DNA from: an uncultured Roseburia sp.
Lineage (GTDB): Bacteria > Bacillota > Clostridia > Lachnospirales > Lachnospiraceae
Direction: 5' to 3'
NCBI GenBank assembly: GCA_934358955.1
Contig: CAKRLC010000001.1
Location: 1 to 64,000 of the forward strand
Length of the DNA: 64,000 nucleotides
Every line of letters begins with the position of its first letter. Position 1 is the stretch's first letter. The position numbers and the translations under genes are program-made. The notes beneath the pieces are model-generated. The model made no database searches and was not told the DNA's origin. It saw only the letters and a list, made by a program, of their open reading frames with translations. This document shows, in pieces, positions 36,261 through 44,500 of the stretch.

Positions 36261-37045
36261 CAAAATACGGAACCTGCATATTTTTGGGCAAGCCGGATAC
36301 AGCCCTGATAAGATGCAAGATCAGCATAATCCTCTGGATGATGCGCATCTACACCGATTATGAAATCGTTTCCGTTAGCTGCCGCAATTTTTATAAAACG
36401 TTCATCCGGATAATTGCATTTTTCACGGAAACCATTTACATTGATCTCAACCGGGATCTGCTCCTGCTTTAAGCGCTGCACTAATTTGTCCATGTATGTT
36501 GCATACAGACTGTTATCTCCCACAAAACCAAGAATGTCAGGGTGAGCAACAAGATCAAAACATCCGGTATCCAACGCCTCAAAAAGAAGGGACAGATAAC
36601 GGTTTAAGTGTGCTTCGTCAGTCCAGTCTTTGCGCACACTGATAAAATGATCTTCTTCCGGAAAGAAGTGCTGTGCTAACAGCATATAATCCAGGGGATA
36701 TTGTTCTATCTCATGGATCGTCGGTTCAAAAATATCCGGAAAGTATTCCATTTCCAATGCTGAAAGAATGGTAATTTCGTTTTTATATTCTGCTTTCAGC
36801 TTCTCGATTGTATCTACATAATTTTCCAATTCATTCATTTTCATCCGTATCGTTGAGACAAAGCCATTTTTGAACAAATACGGGGAATGGTCTGAAAATC
36901 CTATGACCTCAACCCCCTGTTCTAAGGCTGCCTCCACATACTCACGTTCTTCGCCGGAAGCATGCTGGCATCTTTTTGTATGCGAATGAAAATTGCATTT
37001 TTTTGATTTGTAATCTGAACTGTTAAAAGAATGAATCCGTTTCAT
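36254..37045 (-). CDS. PHP-domain histidinol-phosphatase-like phosphoesterase
   Basis: 263 residues. PHP-family metal-binding motifs are present: NFHSHTKRCQHASGEEREY, GFSDHSP, LSALEMEYFPD, LVAHPDILGF and VDAHHPEDYAD. This is the HisK/HisJ type. The his operon at 12328-18694 lacks a phosphatase domain on HisB, so this gene could supply histidinol phosphatase activity, but it is not in the operon and the substrate is inferred. Confidence 0.85.
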   Translation of the reverse strand: MKRIHSFNSSDYKSKKCNFHSHTKRCQHASGEEREYVEAALEQGVEVIGFSDHSPYLFKNGFVSTIRMKMNELENYVDTIEKLKAEYKNEITILSALEMEYFPDIFEPTIHEIEQYPLDYMLLAQHFFPEEDHFISVRKDWTDEAHLNRYLSLLFEALDTGCFDLVAHPDILGFVGDNSLYATYMDKLVQRLKQEQIPVEINVNGFREKCNYPDERFIKIAAANGNDFIIGVDAHHPEDYADLASYQGCIRLAQKYAGSVFWY

Positions 37046-37101
37046 AATCTTACTCTCACTTTTTTGATATTTATTATTAATGATGCACTAGCTGGATGTC
37101 T

Positions 37102-37323
37102 GGGCAGAATGTATGCTTATAAACAGTTTGATAACAGATTACGTAAAAGAAATATTTTATGTTTCTCTTTTGTGCAATGGAGATAAGACTCATGAATCGT
37201 GGAAGCCTTTGCTGAACACGATTCATGTTTTCAGAGGCTTATCGAAATGTTTTGCACAATGAAACAAAAAATATTTCTTTTACGTAATCTGATCGAAATA
37301 ATGGAAATACATACATTCTGCCC
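37102..37323 (+). repeat. Palindrome family copy 1, full length
   Basis: Nested inverted repeat of 222 bp. Outer arms GGGCAGAATGTATG (37102-37115) and CATACATTCTGCCC (37310-37323) are perfect. The second stem is 37135-37165 with 37261-37291. Further in, TGTGCA/TGCACA and GATAAG/CTTATC pair around conserved internal loops. The apical stem CATGAATCGTG/CACGATTCATG encloses the loop GAAGCCTTTGCTGAA (37202-37216). It lies in the 834-base gap 37046-37879 together with copy 2; the sequence between the copies (37324-37552) is AT-rich with nothing recognised. Confidence 0.85.
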
Positions 37324-37552
37324 GATTTTTTTCGGTACAGCTTATGATACGCTTATTTTTTTTAGAATGTCAAGTCATAACACAGATGTTATATTCTCAA
37401 AATCACGATTGGCAAAGCTATCCTAAATTTTGAAAATATAGCAAAAAATGCATGTGTATCTTTTTGTTTTCTTCATATACTACCATTGAACAAACAAAAA
37501 GAAATTTTTGAATGTTCTCTAAACGAAGAATATGCTTGCACATTCTTGCAGA

Positions 37553-37830
37553 GCAATTTTTTACATTACAGGATTCGGGTGTCAAAAGATCTGCTTTTTA
37601 GTTTAGTGGAGTCAAATTGCACAAAAAAATATTGCAAGTTTCATTGTGCAAACATTCCGATAAGCCTCTGAAAACGTGAATCGTGTTCAGCAAAGGCTTC
37701 CACGCTTCATGAGTCTTATCTCCATTGCACAAAGAGAAACTTTTCATATTTCTTTTGCGCAATTTACCAATAAAAGTTATGGAGCAGATTTTTTGACACC
37801 CGAATCATTACAGGCAATGTAAAAAATTGC
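37553..37830 (-). repeat. Palindrome family copy 2, full length, inverted relative to copy 1
   Basis: 278 bp. Perfect 15-base outer arms GCAATTTTTTACATT (37553-37567) and AATGTAAAAAATTGC (37816-37830). Next in are GATTCGGGTGTCAAAA and TTTTTTGACACCCGAATC, then TCTGCT/AGCAGA. The core matches copy 1 on the opposite strand, with the loop TTCAGCAAAGGCTTC (37686-37700), the reverse complement of the copy 1 loop. This copy has the longest preserved ends. It is immediately upstream of the SASP gene. Confidence 0.85.
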
Positions 37831-37879
37831 GGGCGCATAAGAAAAAAATGGAGTCAGAAAACAAAGGAGGGTTTTTATC

Positions 37880-38086
37880 ATGACAGGACGTTCATCTAAC
37901 AAAGCAGCTGTTCCGGAAGCCAAAAGTGCATTAGACAGATTTAAGTATGAGGTAGCCGGTGAACTCGGTGTTCCGTTAAAAGACGGTTATAACGGTGATC
38001 TTACTTCCCATCAGAACGGATCTGTTGGTGGGTATATGGTCAAAAAAATGATCGAGGCCCAGGAACAGCAGATGGCAGGAAAATAA
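37880..38086 (+). CDS. Alpha/beta-type small acid-soluble spore protein
   Basis: 68 residues, usual SASP size. Family motifs are KYEVAGELGVPLKDGYNGDL, containing the GPR protease cleavage region, and GSVGGYMVKKMIE. SASPs coat spore DNA and protect it from UV and heat. AAAGGAGG precedes the ATG. A SigG promoter would be expected, but none could be recognised; the upstream 50 bases are occupied by the end of palindrome copy 2. Confidence 0.96.
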   Translation: MTGRSSNKAAVPEAKSALDRFKYEVAGELGVPLKDGYNGDLTSHQNGSVGGYMVKKMIEAQEQQMAGK

Positions 38087-38150
38087 ATTTTCCGAAAATA
38101 AATTTTCCGAAAATAAATTTTCCAAAAATAAATTTTCCGAAAAAGAATTT
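38083..38150. repeat. 15-bp tandem repeat after the SASP gene
   Basis: Four complete units of ATAAATTTTCCGAAA (one with CCAAAA) and a partial fifth. The first unit contains the SASP stop codon. Each unit holds GGAAAAT/ATTTTCC, which can pair with its neighbours. Probably a slippage-generated array. Confidence 0.9.
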
Positions 38151-38156
38151 TTATGC

Positions 38157-38194
38157 CAAAAACGGGACGGACACAGATTCTGTGCCTGTCCCGT
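38157..38194 (-). terminator. Terminator of panE
   Basis: ACGGGAC and CACAG pair with CTGTG and GTCCCGT (38162-38194). On the minus strand TTTTTGG follows. It could also stop SASP transcription, but no T-run follows on the plus strand. Confidence 0.8.
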
Positions 38195-38258
38195 ACATAG
38201 TTTCAGGAGTAGTTCCTTTCCTGGTTCTGCAGTGATAGAACATTCTAATTGTCTTTCA

Positions 38259-39215
38259 TTATTTTGCAAAGGTCATTTTGTTATTCGTATTATCATAGTC
38301 AAATTTTCCATCATTTTTTTCTTCCAGGGCTTTTATCATATGATAGGTATATTCATTGTATGGTGTTGGAATTTCAAGTTCCTTTCCCATACGGACCAGT
38401 GCACCGGAGAACATATCGATCTCTGTATGGCGTCCGGCATCCAGATCCTGTAAGGTAGAATATCTCGCAGATGGAGGAACAGCGCTTCCATGACTGGAGG
38501 AAGCATCTGCTTTGCTGATGTCAATCCCTTTTGCAGCGGCAATGGCTTCAAGCTCTTGCCGGAGTCCATTACTGATCTGTTTCATATGTGTGCTGTCCTG
38601 ATAACAGCCGACGCCTGCGCCAAGAATTGCCTGTGGCAGATTGTTGCAGACATTTAGACGGAACTTGCTCCATATTTCTTCGCGGATATGCTCTGTAATA
38701 CGGTAATGCAGCCCGGTATCCTGGAACAGTGCATCGATCGCCTGTACACGCTCACTCTCATAAGGAGCTGAAAGTTCCCCCAAAATGATTCCAATCGTAG
38801 TATCCGGCTGGAAGCAATATCCGTTTCCTTCTTTGTGGGAGGCAATTTTTATTAATGAATGCAGAACGTGGGAACTGCCGATTCTGTCAGCAATAAGCTC
38901 TTCACTGTCGACTCCGTTCATAAGACTCATAACGGTTGTATTTTCACCTGTGATCGTCTGAATACTGTCAAGGCATTTGGCTAATGCCCCATACTTCAAG
39001 GAAACAATGAGCAGATCGGTTCCTTTTGCTTCCTGCGGTGACCATACCTGGGGATAATAGGTTTCTCCATTGATCAGGCAGCCTTTTTTCAGTCGTTCTG
39101 CGCGTTCCCCTTCTGCGATCACTCCAAGATGAATATCTTTACGATGGGAAAGTCCCCATATTACATACGATCCAACTGCTCCTGCTCCAAGAACTGCAAC
39201 TGTTTTTATCTTCAT
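38259..39215 (-). CDS. panE: 2-dehydropantoate 2-reductase (ketopantoate reductase) family protein
   Basis: 318 residues. The NADPH-binding motif is AVLGAGAVGSYVIWGLS. The catalytic region has IWSKFRLNVCNNLPQAILG with Lys and two Asn. It reduces ketopantoate to pantoate for CoA synthesis; some paralogues in this family act on other 2-keto acids, and no pantothenate genes are adjacent. AAAGGAGA lies 9 bases before the ATG. A TTGACA from an adjacent solo palindrome arm could be its -35. Confidence 0.85.
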   Translation of the reverse strand: MKIKTVAVLGAGAVGSYVIWGLSHRKDIHLGVIAEGERAERLKKGCLINGETYYPQVWSPQEAKGTDLLIVSLKYGALAKCLDSIQTITGENTTVMSLMNGVDSEELIADRIGSSHVLHSLIKIASHKEGNGYCFQPDTTIGIILGELSAPYESERVQAIDALFQDTGLHYRITEHIREEIWSKFRLNVCNNLPQAILGAGVGCYQDSTHMKQISNGLRQELEAIAAAKGIDISKADASSSHGSAVPPSARYSTLQDLDAGRHTEIDMFSGALVRMGKELEIPTPYNEYTYHMIKALEEKNDGKFDYDNTNNKMTFAK

Positions 39216-39262
39216 GTCTCATTTTCTCCTTTAGTTCTTTTTTATTTATTTTGGATTTTTAT

Positions 39263-39312
39263 ACTTCGGGTGTCAAGAACTTATATCCATATTTCTATTG
39301 GTAAATTACACA
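39263..39312. repeat. Solo arm of the palindrome family upstream of panE
   Basis: Reads CTTCGGGTGTCAAGAA, then TATTGGTAAATTACACAA. This is colinear with the reverse complement of the right end of copy 2 (37752-37806). On the minus strand it provides TTCTTGACACCCG pointing toward panE; CAAAAT lies 17 bases beyond the TTGACA. Confidence 0.6.
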
Positions 39313-39324
39313 ATCAGAATGTCC

Positions 39325-41382
39325 TTACAGGTTCAGCTTATTTCTCCGGTCTGCAAGAAACTGTTCCAAATAATGTTTTAAGTTCTGATGCTCTTCACCC
39401 TCTAATGATGGGTCATCCTCAAGAAGCTGTTTTACATCGTCTGCAGCTTTCTGAAGAATGTAGGCATCCTGATAAATATCTGCCAGGGCAAATTGCATTT
39501 CACCGGATTGCCGGATCCCGAAGAAATCACCCGGACCACGTAGCTTTAAGTCCTCGCTTGCAATTTGAAAGCCGTCGTTTGATTTATTCAAAATGTCAAG
39601 CCGCTTCATAGATTCTTTAGAGCCACTTACATTTACCATAATACAATAGGACTGTGCATCCCCTCTTCCGACACGCCCACGCAGCTGATGAAGCTGTGCC
39701 AGACCGAAATGCTCTGCATTTTCAATCATCATAACGGTTGCATTCGGCACATTGACACCAACCTCTACTACGGTTGTTGATACAAGAACCTGGATCTCAT
39801 TGGCGGCAAACTGCTCCATGACTTTGTTCTTTTGTGCAGGCTTCATCTGTCCGTGAAGAACTCCGATCACGATGTCTTCCGGCAGCTCCTCTTTTAACTG
39901 CTTCGCATAATCAGCAACATTTTCTGCTTCCATATTCTCGCTTTCTTCCACGAGTGGGCAAATCACATAGGCCTGATGCCCGGCCCGTATTTCCTTTTCA
40001 ATGAACTGATATGCTTTTGGACGGTATCTGGTGTCGACAACGCAGTTTTTGATCGGCAGTCTTTTTGCCGGTACTTCATCGACAACAGAGATATCAAGAT
40101 CCCCATATAATATGATTGCAAGCGTTCTTGGGATTGGTGTTGCACTCATGACCAGTATGTGAGGTGTCTGCCCTTTCCCGGAAAAGGTCTCGCGCTGTTT
40201 TACTCCAAAACGATGCTGTTCATCGGTAATGACCAGTGCCAGATCCTGATAAATTACCTTTTCCTGGATCAGCGCATGTGTTCCGATGACCAGTGCATTT
40301 GGAGATTCTGCAAGCTTTTGGTACGCTTCTCTTTTCTGCTTTGCTGTCATGGAGCCTGTGATTAAAATTAATGGATAATCCAGACCAAAAAGCTCACACA
40401 TTTCTGTGAATGACTGGAAATGCTGTTTTGCAAGCACTTCTGTCGGAGCCATGATCGCAGACTGGTAACCATTGTGCGCCGCATCTGCCATAGCGAGAAA
40501 TGCCAAAACCGTTTTTCCGGAGCCGACGTCACCCTGGATCAGCCGTTGCATCACGTCCGGTTCGCGCATATCTTTTTCAATCTCTTTTATAACACGAAGC
40601 TGTGCATTGGTTAAGCGGTATGGTAATTGCTGGATCAGCCCGTCAATAAATGCATCATCGCGGAAAGAAAAAAGGTTCTTTTCTTTTTCACGTTTTTCCT
40701 TCTGATACTGAAGGCTTAATACAAATAAAAACAATTCATCAAAAACAAGACGCTTTCGGGCATCAATCAGAGTGTCCATGTTATCCGGAAAATGAATCTG
40801 TTTTGTTGCGTAATTATATTCGCAGAGCTGATGCTTTTCACGAAGCTGCTCTGGCAGATAATCCCGGAAAAGCTGCTCTTCCATAAGGATCGCACGCTCT
40901 GTTTTTGTCATAAGCTGATTGGAGATTCCTTTTGGGAGGCTATAGACAGGAAGAAGAAGCTGCTCCATTCCCTTATACTGCTCCTGTGTATACACAGCAG
41001 GCTGTTCCATACATAACCGGCCGTTTTTTTTCTGGACTTTTCCATAAAAAATATAGGATTCTCCTGGATGGAGCATATTTTTTATATACGGCAAGCGGAA
41101 CCAGACAAGTTCTAAGCGTGCGCCAAGAGAAGTCAGCGATGTGACTGTGATCTGCATGCTGCGCACCCTCTTTACGATCGGTTTCTGGCTGATCTGCCCG
41201 TAGACAGCAGCAATCTCTCCTTCTGCAACCTGATCTGCATGCTTTACTTCCGGAAACTGAATGTAAGTTCTTGGATAAAACAAAATAGCATCCTGAACGG
41301 TTTCAATATTTATTTTTTGAAAAAGGGCAGCGGTCTTCTCACCAATCCCTTTTACCTCCTGGATGGATGAATTTAATTGCAT
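39325..41382 (-). CDS. recG: ATP-dependent DNA helicase RecG
   Basis: 685 residues. A wedge/OB domain is at about 60-170. Walker A is LIQGDVGSGKTVLAFLAMAD and motif II is ITDEQHRFGVKQR. The helicase C-terminal TRG-type motif lies in LRGRVGRGDAQSYCIM. RecG reverses stalled forks and branch-migrates Holliday junctions. It follows the DAK2 gene, a common Firmicutes order (Asp23-DAK2-recG). Confidence 0.97.
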   Translation of the reverse strand: MQLNSSIQEVKGIGEKTAALFQKINIETVQDAILFYPRTYIQFPEVKHADQVAEGEIAAVYGQISQKPIVKRVRSMQITVTSLTSLGARLELVWFRLPYIKNMLHPGESYIFYGKVQKKNGRLCMEQPAVYTQEQYKGMEQLLLPVYSLPKGISNQLMTKTERAILMEEQLFRDYLPEQLREKHQLCEYNYATKQIHFPDNMDTLIDARKRLVFDELFLFVLSLQYQKEKREKEKNLFSFRDDAFIDGLIQQLPYRLTNAQLRVIKEIEKDMREPDVMQRLIQGDVGSGKTVLAFLAMADAAHNGYQSAIMAPTEVLAKQHFQSFTEMCELFGLDYPLILITGSMTAKQKREAYQKLAESPNALVIGTHALIQEKVIYQDLALVITDEQHRFGVKQRETFSGKGQTPHILVMSATPIPRTLAIILYGDLDISVVDEVPAKRLPIKNCVVDTRYRPKAYQFIEKEIRAGHQAYVICPLVEESENMEAENVADYAKQLKEELPEDIVIGVLHGQMKPAQKNKVMEQFAANEIQVLVSTTVVEVGVNVPNATVMMIENAEHFGLAQLHQLRGRVGRGDAQSYCIMVNVSGSKESMKRLDILNKSNDGFQIASEDLKLRGPGDFFGIRQSGEMQFALADIYQDAYILQKAADDVKQLLEDDPSLEGEEHQNLKHYLEQFLADRRNKLNL

Positions 41383-41416
41383 GGATCCACTCTCTTTCCT
41401 TACATAGCTACGAAAA

Positions 41417-41458
41417 GAAAGCAGACTGCTGTAGTAATATGTAACAGCATCTGCTTTC
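41417..41458 (-). terminator. Strong hairpin between the DAK2 gene and recG
   Basis: GAAAGCAGA (41417-41425) pairs with TCTGCTTTC (41450-41458), with inner TGCTGT/ACAGCA. The minus-strand run after it is only TTTTCG, so it may be a partial terminator or processing hairpin. Confidence 0.6.
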
Positions 41459-41479
41459 CGTATAAACTGACTTTTTTAT

Positions 41480-43189
41480 TTATTCAACCGAAATGACATA
41501 GTAATAAATCGGCTGGCCGCCGCTGTGAACTTCTACTTCCACATCCGGGTAAGAATTCTCAATCTTTTCAGCAAGAGCTTCTGCAGCAGATTCTTCCATC
41601 TCTTCACCATAATAAATACTTACGATGGCAGAATCTTCATCGATCATTTCTGCGATCATGGTAAGTGTTGTCTTCTCCATGTCTGTGCCGACAGAAAGGA
41701 TGCCTTTATCACCGATTCCCATATAATCGCCCTGACGGATCTCTTTGTCATCAATAACGGTATCACGCACTGCGTAGGTTACCTGACCTGTCTTAACAAG
41801 CTGGATCTCTTCTGTCATACGTTCTTCGTTATCCTCTGGAGTGCTGTCCGGGATATAATTTATAAGAGCAGTGATTCCCTGCGGGATGGTCTTGGTCGGG
41901 ATTACGATCACATTCTTATCCTCGGTAAGGGAAGCTGCCTGATTGGCTGCCATAATAATATTCTTGTTGTTTGGAAGAATAAAGATATTCTTTGCGTGAA
42001 CCTTTTCAATCGCAACAAGCATATCTTCTGTACTTGGATTCATTGTCTGACCACCTTCGATGATATAGTCAACGCCAAGTCCTTTGAAAATCTCGTTGAT
42101 ACCCTCTCCGATACTTACAGAAATAAAGCCCATTTCTTTTTCTTCAACAGGTGCTTCTTCTGCTTCCTGCTCTTCTGCAGCTTTGATCTCTGCTTCTGCG
42201 TTCTGGGCACTCTGCATTTCTTTTTCTTTCATGGCAGAGATCTTCTCATCACGCTCTAAACGCATATTTTCAATGATGATTGTTGTAAGACTTCCATAGG
42301 AAAGACCCTTCTGCATTGCCATACCAGGATCATTCGTATGTACATGTACTTTGACGATCTCATCATCTGCAACGACAACAATAGAATCACCAATAGATTC
42401 TAAATAGCCTTTGAATTCATTTTCCTGCTTCTCGGTAAAAGGATGCTCGAGCATGATCAGAAACTGTGTACAATAAGTAAAGGTGATCTCCTGCTCGGCC
42501 TGTGCATCAATATAAGAATTCGCAGTTGCTGCAGCATCTCCTGATGGCATCTCGATCGTGTAATCAACTTCTTTTCCATTCAGTGCATCCAAAGCGCCCT
42601 TTAACACCTGCATTAATCCCTGTCCGCCGGAATCTACAACACCAGCCTGTTTTAAAACAGGAAGCATGTCTGGCGTCTTGGATAATACATGATCGCCTTC
42701 TTTGATGATCTCTTCGCAGAAATAAACAAGATCATCTGTTTCTTCGCCTAATTCCAATGCCTTATCGGACATTCCTTTGGCAACGGTAAGGATCGTTCCT
42801 TCCTTTGGCTTCATAACTGCTTTGTAGGCAGTCTCCGTTGCTTTCTGGAAAGCTTCAGATAAAATTCTTACATTAAGTTCATCATATTCTGCAATAATCT
42901 TGGTAAATCCACGGAATAACTGGGATAAAATAACACCGGAGTTACCTCTGGCACCGCGTAAGGAACCGGAAGAAATTGCTTTTGCCAAAGAAGCCATCGT
43001 AGGATTCTCAATCGCCATTACTTCCTTTGCAGCAGACATGATCGTCATTGACATATTGGTTCCGGTATCTCCGTCTGGTACAGGGAATACATTTAATTCA
43101 TTGATCCATTCTTTTTTGGCTTCCAGATTATTCGCTCCAGCCAGAAACATCTTGGCAAAAAGCTCAGCATTTATTGTAGTGACTTCCAC
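41480..43189 (-). CDS. DAK2 domain fatty acid kinase FakA-like protein (YloV family)
   Basis: 569 residues. The N-terminal DAK2/DhaL domain begins near residue 8 with NVFPVPDGDTGTNMSMTI, whose Asp residues bind Mg-ATP. A Glu/Ala-rich linker (residues about 325-355) separates it from the C-terminal DegV-like half. FakA phosphorylates fatty acids presented by a FakB protein for phospholipid synthesis. No FakB gene is adjacent. It follows the Asp23 gene by 15 bases. Confidence 0.92.
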   Translation of the reverse strand: MEVTTINAELFAKMFLAGANNLEAKKEWINELNVFPVPDGDTGTNMSMTIMSAAKEVMAIENPTMASLAKAISSGSLRGARGNSGVILSQLFRGFTKIIAEYDELNVRILSEAFQKATETAYKAVMKPKEGTILTVAKGMSDKALELGEETDDLVYFCEEIIKEGDHVLSKTPDMLPVLKQAGVVDSGGQGLMQVLKGALDALNGKEVDYTIEMPSGDAAATANSYIDAQAEQEITFTYCTQFLIMLEHPFTEKQENEFKGYLESIGDSIVVVADDEIVKVHVHTNDPGMAMQKGLSYGSLTTIIIENMRLERDEKISAMKEKEMQSAQNAEAEIKAAEEQEAEEAPVEEKEMGFISVSIGEGINEIFKGLGVDYIIEGGQTMNPSTEDMLVAIEKVHAKNIFILPNNKNIIMAANQAASLTEDKNVIVIPTKTIPQGITALINYIPDSTPEDNEERMTEEIQLVKTGQVTYAVRDTVIDDKEIRQGDYMGIGDKGILSVGTDMEKTTLTMIAEMIDEDSAIVSIYYGEEMEESAAEALAEKIENSYPDVEVEVHSGGQPIYYYVISVE

Positions 43190-43204
43190 TTTTTAAATTC
43201 CTCC

Positions 43205-43564
43205 TTAATCGATGACACGTACGCCTTCGACGTATATGTTAATCTTTTTAATTTCCATTCCGGTAAATGCTTCTACCTTATATCTGACTGTCTCAATCAG
43301 ATTGTCCGCAACTGTGCTGATGCTGACGCCATAAGATACAATCACATGAAAATCAATTGTAATTTTATTCTCTTCATCTACCGATACATTAATACCATGT
43401 GTCAGATAATCTCTTTTTAATAACTTTACGAGTCCATCTTTCATATTTACCGCAGCCATACCTACGATACCAAAACATTCGACTGCTACAGAACCTGCAT
43501 AAGTTGCAATTACTTCAGTATCAATTGTAACTTTGCCTAATTTGGTTTCCATCTGTCCATTCAT
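43205..43564 (-). CDS. Asp23/Gls24 family envelope stress protein
   Basis: 119 residues. Asp23 domain features: LGKVTIDTEVIATYAGSVAV, GIVGMAAVNMKDGL and VIVSYGVSISTVADNL. Members are membrane-associated and abundant in Gram-positive bacteria. GGAGG lies 7 bases before the ATG. In Firmicutes it precedes the DAK2 gene, as here. Confidence 0.95.
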   Translation of the reverse strand: MNGQMETKLGKVTIDTEVIATYAGSVAVECFGIVGMAAVNMKDGLVKLLKRDYLTHGINVSVDEENKITIDFHVIVSYGVSISTVADNLIETVRYKVEAFTGMEIKKINIYVEGVRVID

Positions 43565-43673
43565 ATTCTATAACCTCCTGCACATAAAAATGCTAGTTTA
43601 TAGTCTATTATAACCGCTTTTCTTCAAAATTCATAGTCATAAATTACATTTTTATATTTTTTTTAAAATTCAC

Positions 43674-43702
43674 TTGCAATATCTATTTTTTTCTGATAGA
43701 AT
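43674..43702 (+). promoter_or_regulatory. SigA promoter of rpmB
   Basis: TTGCAA (43674-43679), 17 bases, TAGAAT (43697-43702), about 62 bases before the ATG. Confidence 0.8.
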
Positions 43703-43764
43703 AAATGATGTTGTGAGCCTGTTCAACGATATAGGCTTAGGAAAATGCGAGGAGGTGCAAAACA

Positions 43765-43950
43765 ATGGCAAAATGTGCAGTTTGTGGAAAGGGCGCTCAT
43801 TACGGAAATAATGTAAGCCATTCTCATAGAAGATCAAATAGAATGTGGAAATCAAACATCAAACGTGTTAGCTGCAAAGTTAATGGAACACCTAGAAAAT
43901 TATATGTATGTGCTTCCTGTTTGAGATCCGGCAAAGTAGAAAGAGCTTAG
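43765..43950 (+). CDS. rpmB: 50S ribosomal protein L28
   Basis: 61 residues. It contains two CxxC pairs (MAKCAVCGKG and YVCASCLRSGKV), the zinc-binding form of L28, and the conserved HSHRRSNRMWKSNIKRV. GAGGAGGTG precedes the ATG. It is monocistronic with its own promoter and terminator, and divergent from the Asp23 gene. Confidence 0.98.
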   Translation: MAKCAVCGKGAHYGNNVSHSHRRSNRMWKSNIKRVSCKVNGTPRKLYVCASCLRSGKVERA

Positions 43951-43961
43951 TCTTGATACTT

Positions 43962-43992
43962 AGAGAACTGCTTACGCAGTTCTCTTTTTTTT
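43962..43992 (+). terminator. Intrinsic terminator of rpmB
   Basis: AGAGAACTGC pairs perfectly with GCAGTTCTCT around TTAC, followed by seven T residues. Confidence 0.97.
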
Positions 43993-44016
43993 CAATCTAA
44001 AATACTTTACTGCAGA

Positions 44017-44253
44017 GATCCAGGTATCGAGCGGTCTGCTTCATAACCTTTATTAATAGATTGTAAAAAGAAATATTCCAGGTTTCTCTTTTGTGCAATG
44101 AAAATAAGACTCATGAAGCGTGGAAGCTTTTGCTGAACACGCTTCACGCTTTCAGAGGCTTATCGGAATGTTTTGCACAATGAAACCTGGAATATTTCTT
44201 TTTTACAATCTACCAACAGAAACTTAAATGCAGACCGTTGGATATGAGGATAC
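44017..44253 (+). repeat. Palindrome family copy 3, full length
   Basis: 237 bp between the rpmB terminator and a small membrane-protein gene, filling the 307-base gap. Stem 44058-44086 pairs with 44182-44211 almost perfectly. The apical stem GAAGCGTG/CACGCTTC (44115-44122, 44138-44145) encloses GAAGCTTTTGCTGAA. The outer region has GGTCTGC/GCAGACC and degenerate ends related to the GATTCGGGTGTC end of copy 2. Compared with copy 1, paired positions change together. Confidence 0.85.
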
Positions 44254-44257
44254 ACTC

Positions 44258-44395
44258 TTAACAGCAAAACAGATAGTATCCGACCAGAAGGCACATCACG
44301 ATCAAAACGATCCCGATAAATTCATTTTCTATAAAAAGCATGGCAAACATGCCTAATCCAAAGAAAAATAATGCAAATCCCCAAATTCGTTTCAT
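44258..44395 (-). CDS. Small two-helix membrane protein, unknown function
   Basis: 45 residues if started at the ATG at 44395 (MKRIWGFALFFFGLGMFAML); the frame is open upstream but without a ribosome site, and this start has a weak GGTG. Two hydrophobic segments and a terminal CC. Similar short proteins with this N-terminus are, to my recollection, common in Clostridia near sporulation or cell-wall genes; no function is known. Confidence 0.6.
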   Translation of the reverse strand: MKRIWGFALFFFGLGMFAMLFIENEFIGIVLIVMCLLVGYYLFCC

Positions 44396-44500
44396 TTTAA
44401 GCACCAAAAAAGACATATATCTGTTATAATATATGCCTTTTGTGAAATCATTGTCTCTTATTTTGAGTTGACGTTTGCTTTGAATGGAAAGCAAACTCTG

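Noticed and set aside
37324-37552. Small gene between palindrome copies 1 and 2
   Set aside because: Open frames are short, AT-rich and lack ribosome sites.
38083-38150. CRISPR array
   Set aside because: The 15-base units are contiguous with no spacers; it is a simple tandem repeat.
41525-42259. 244-codon open frame antisense to the DAK2 gene
   Set aside because: Cys/Phe/His-rich composition typical of a shadow frame, no ribosome site, and fully opposite a well-supported gene.
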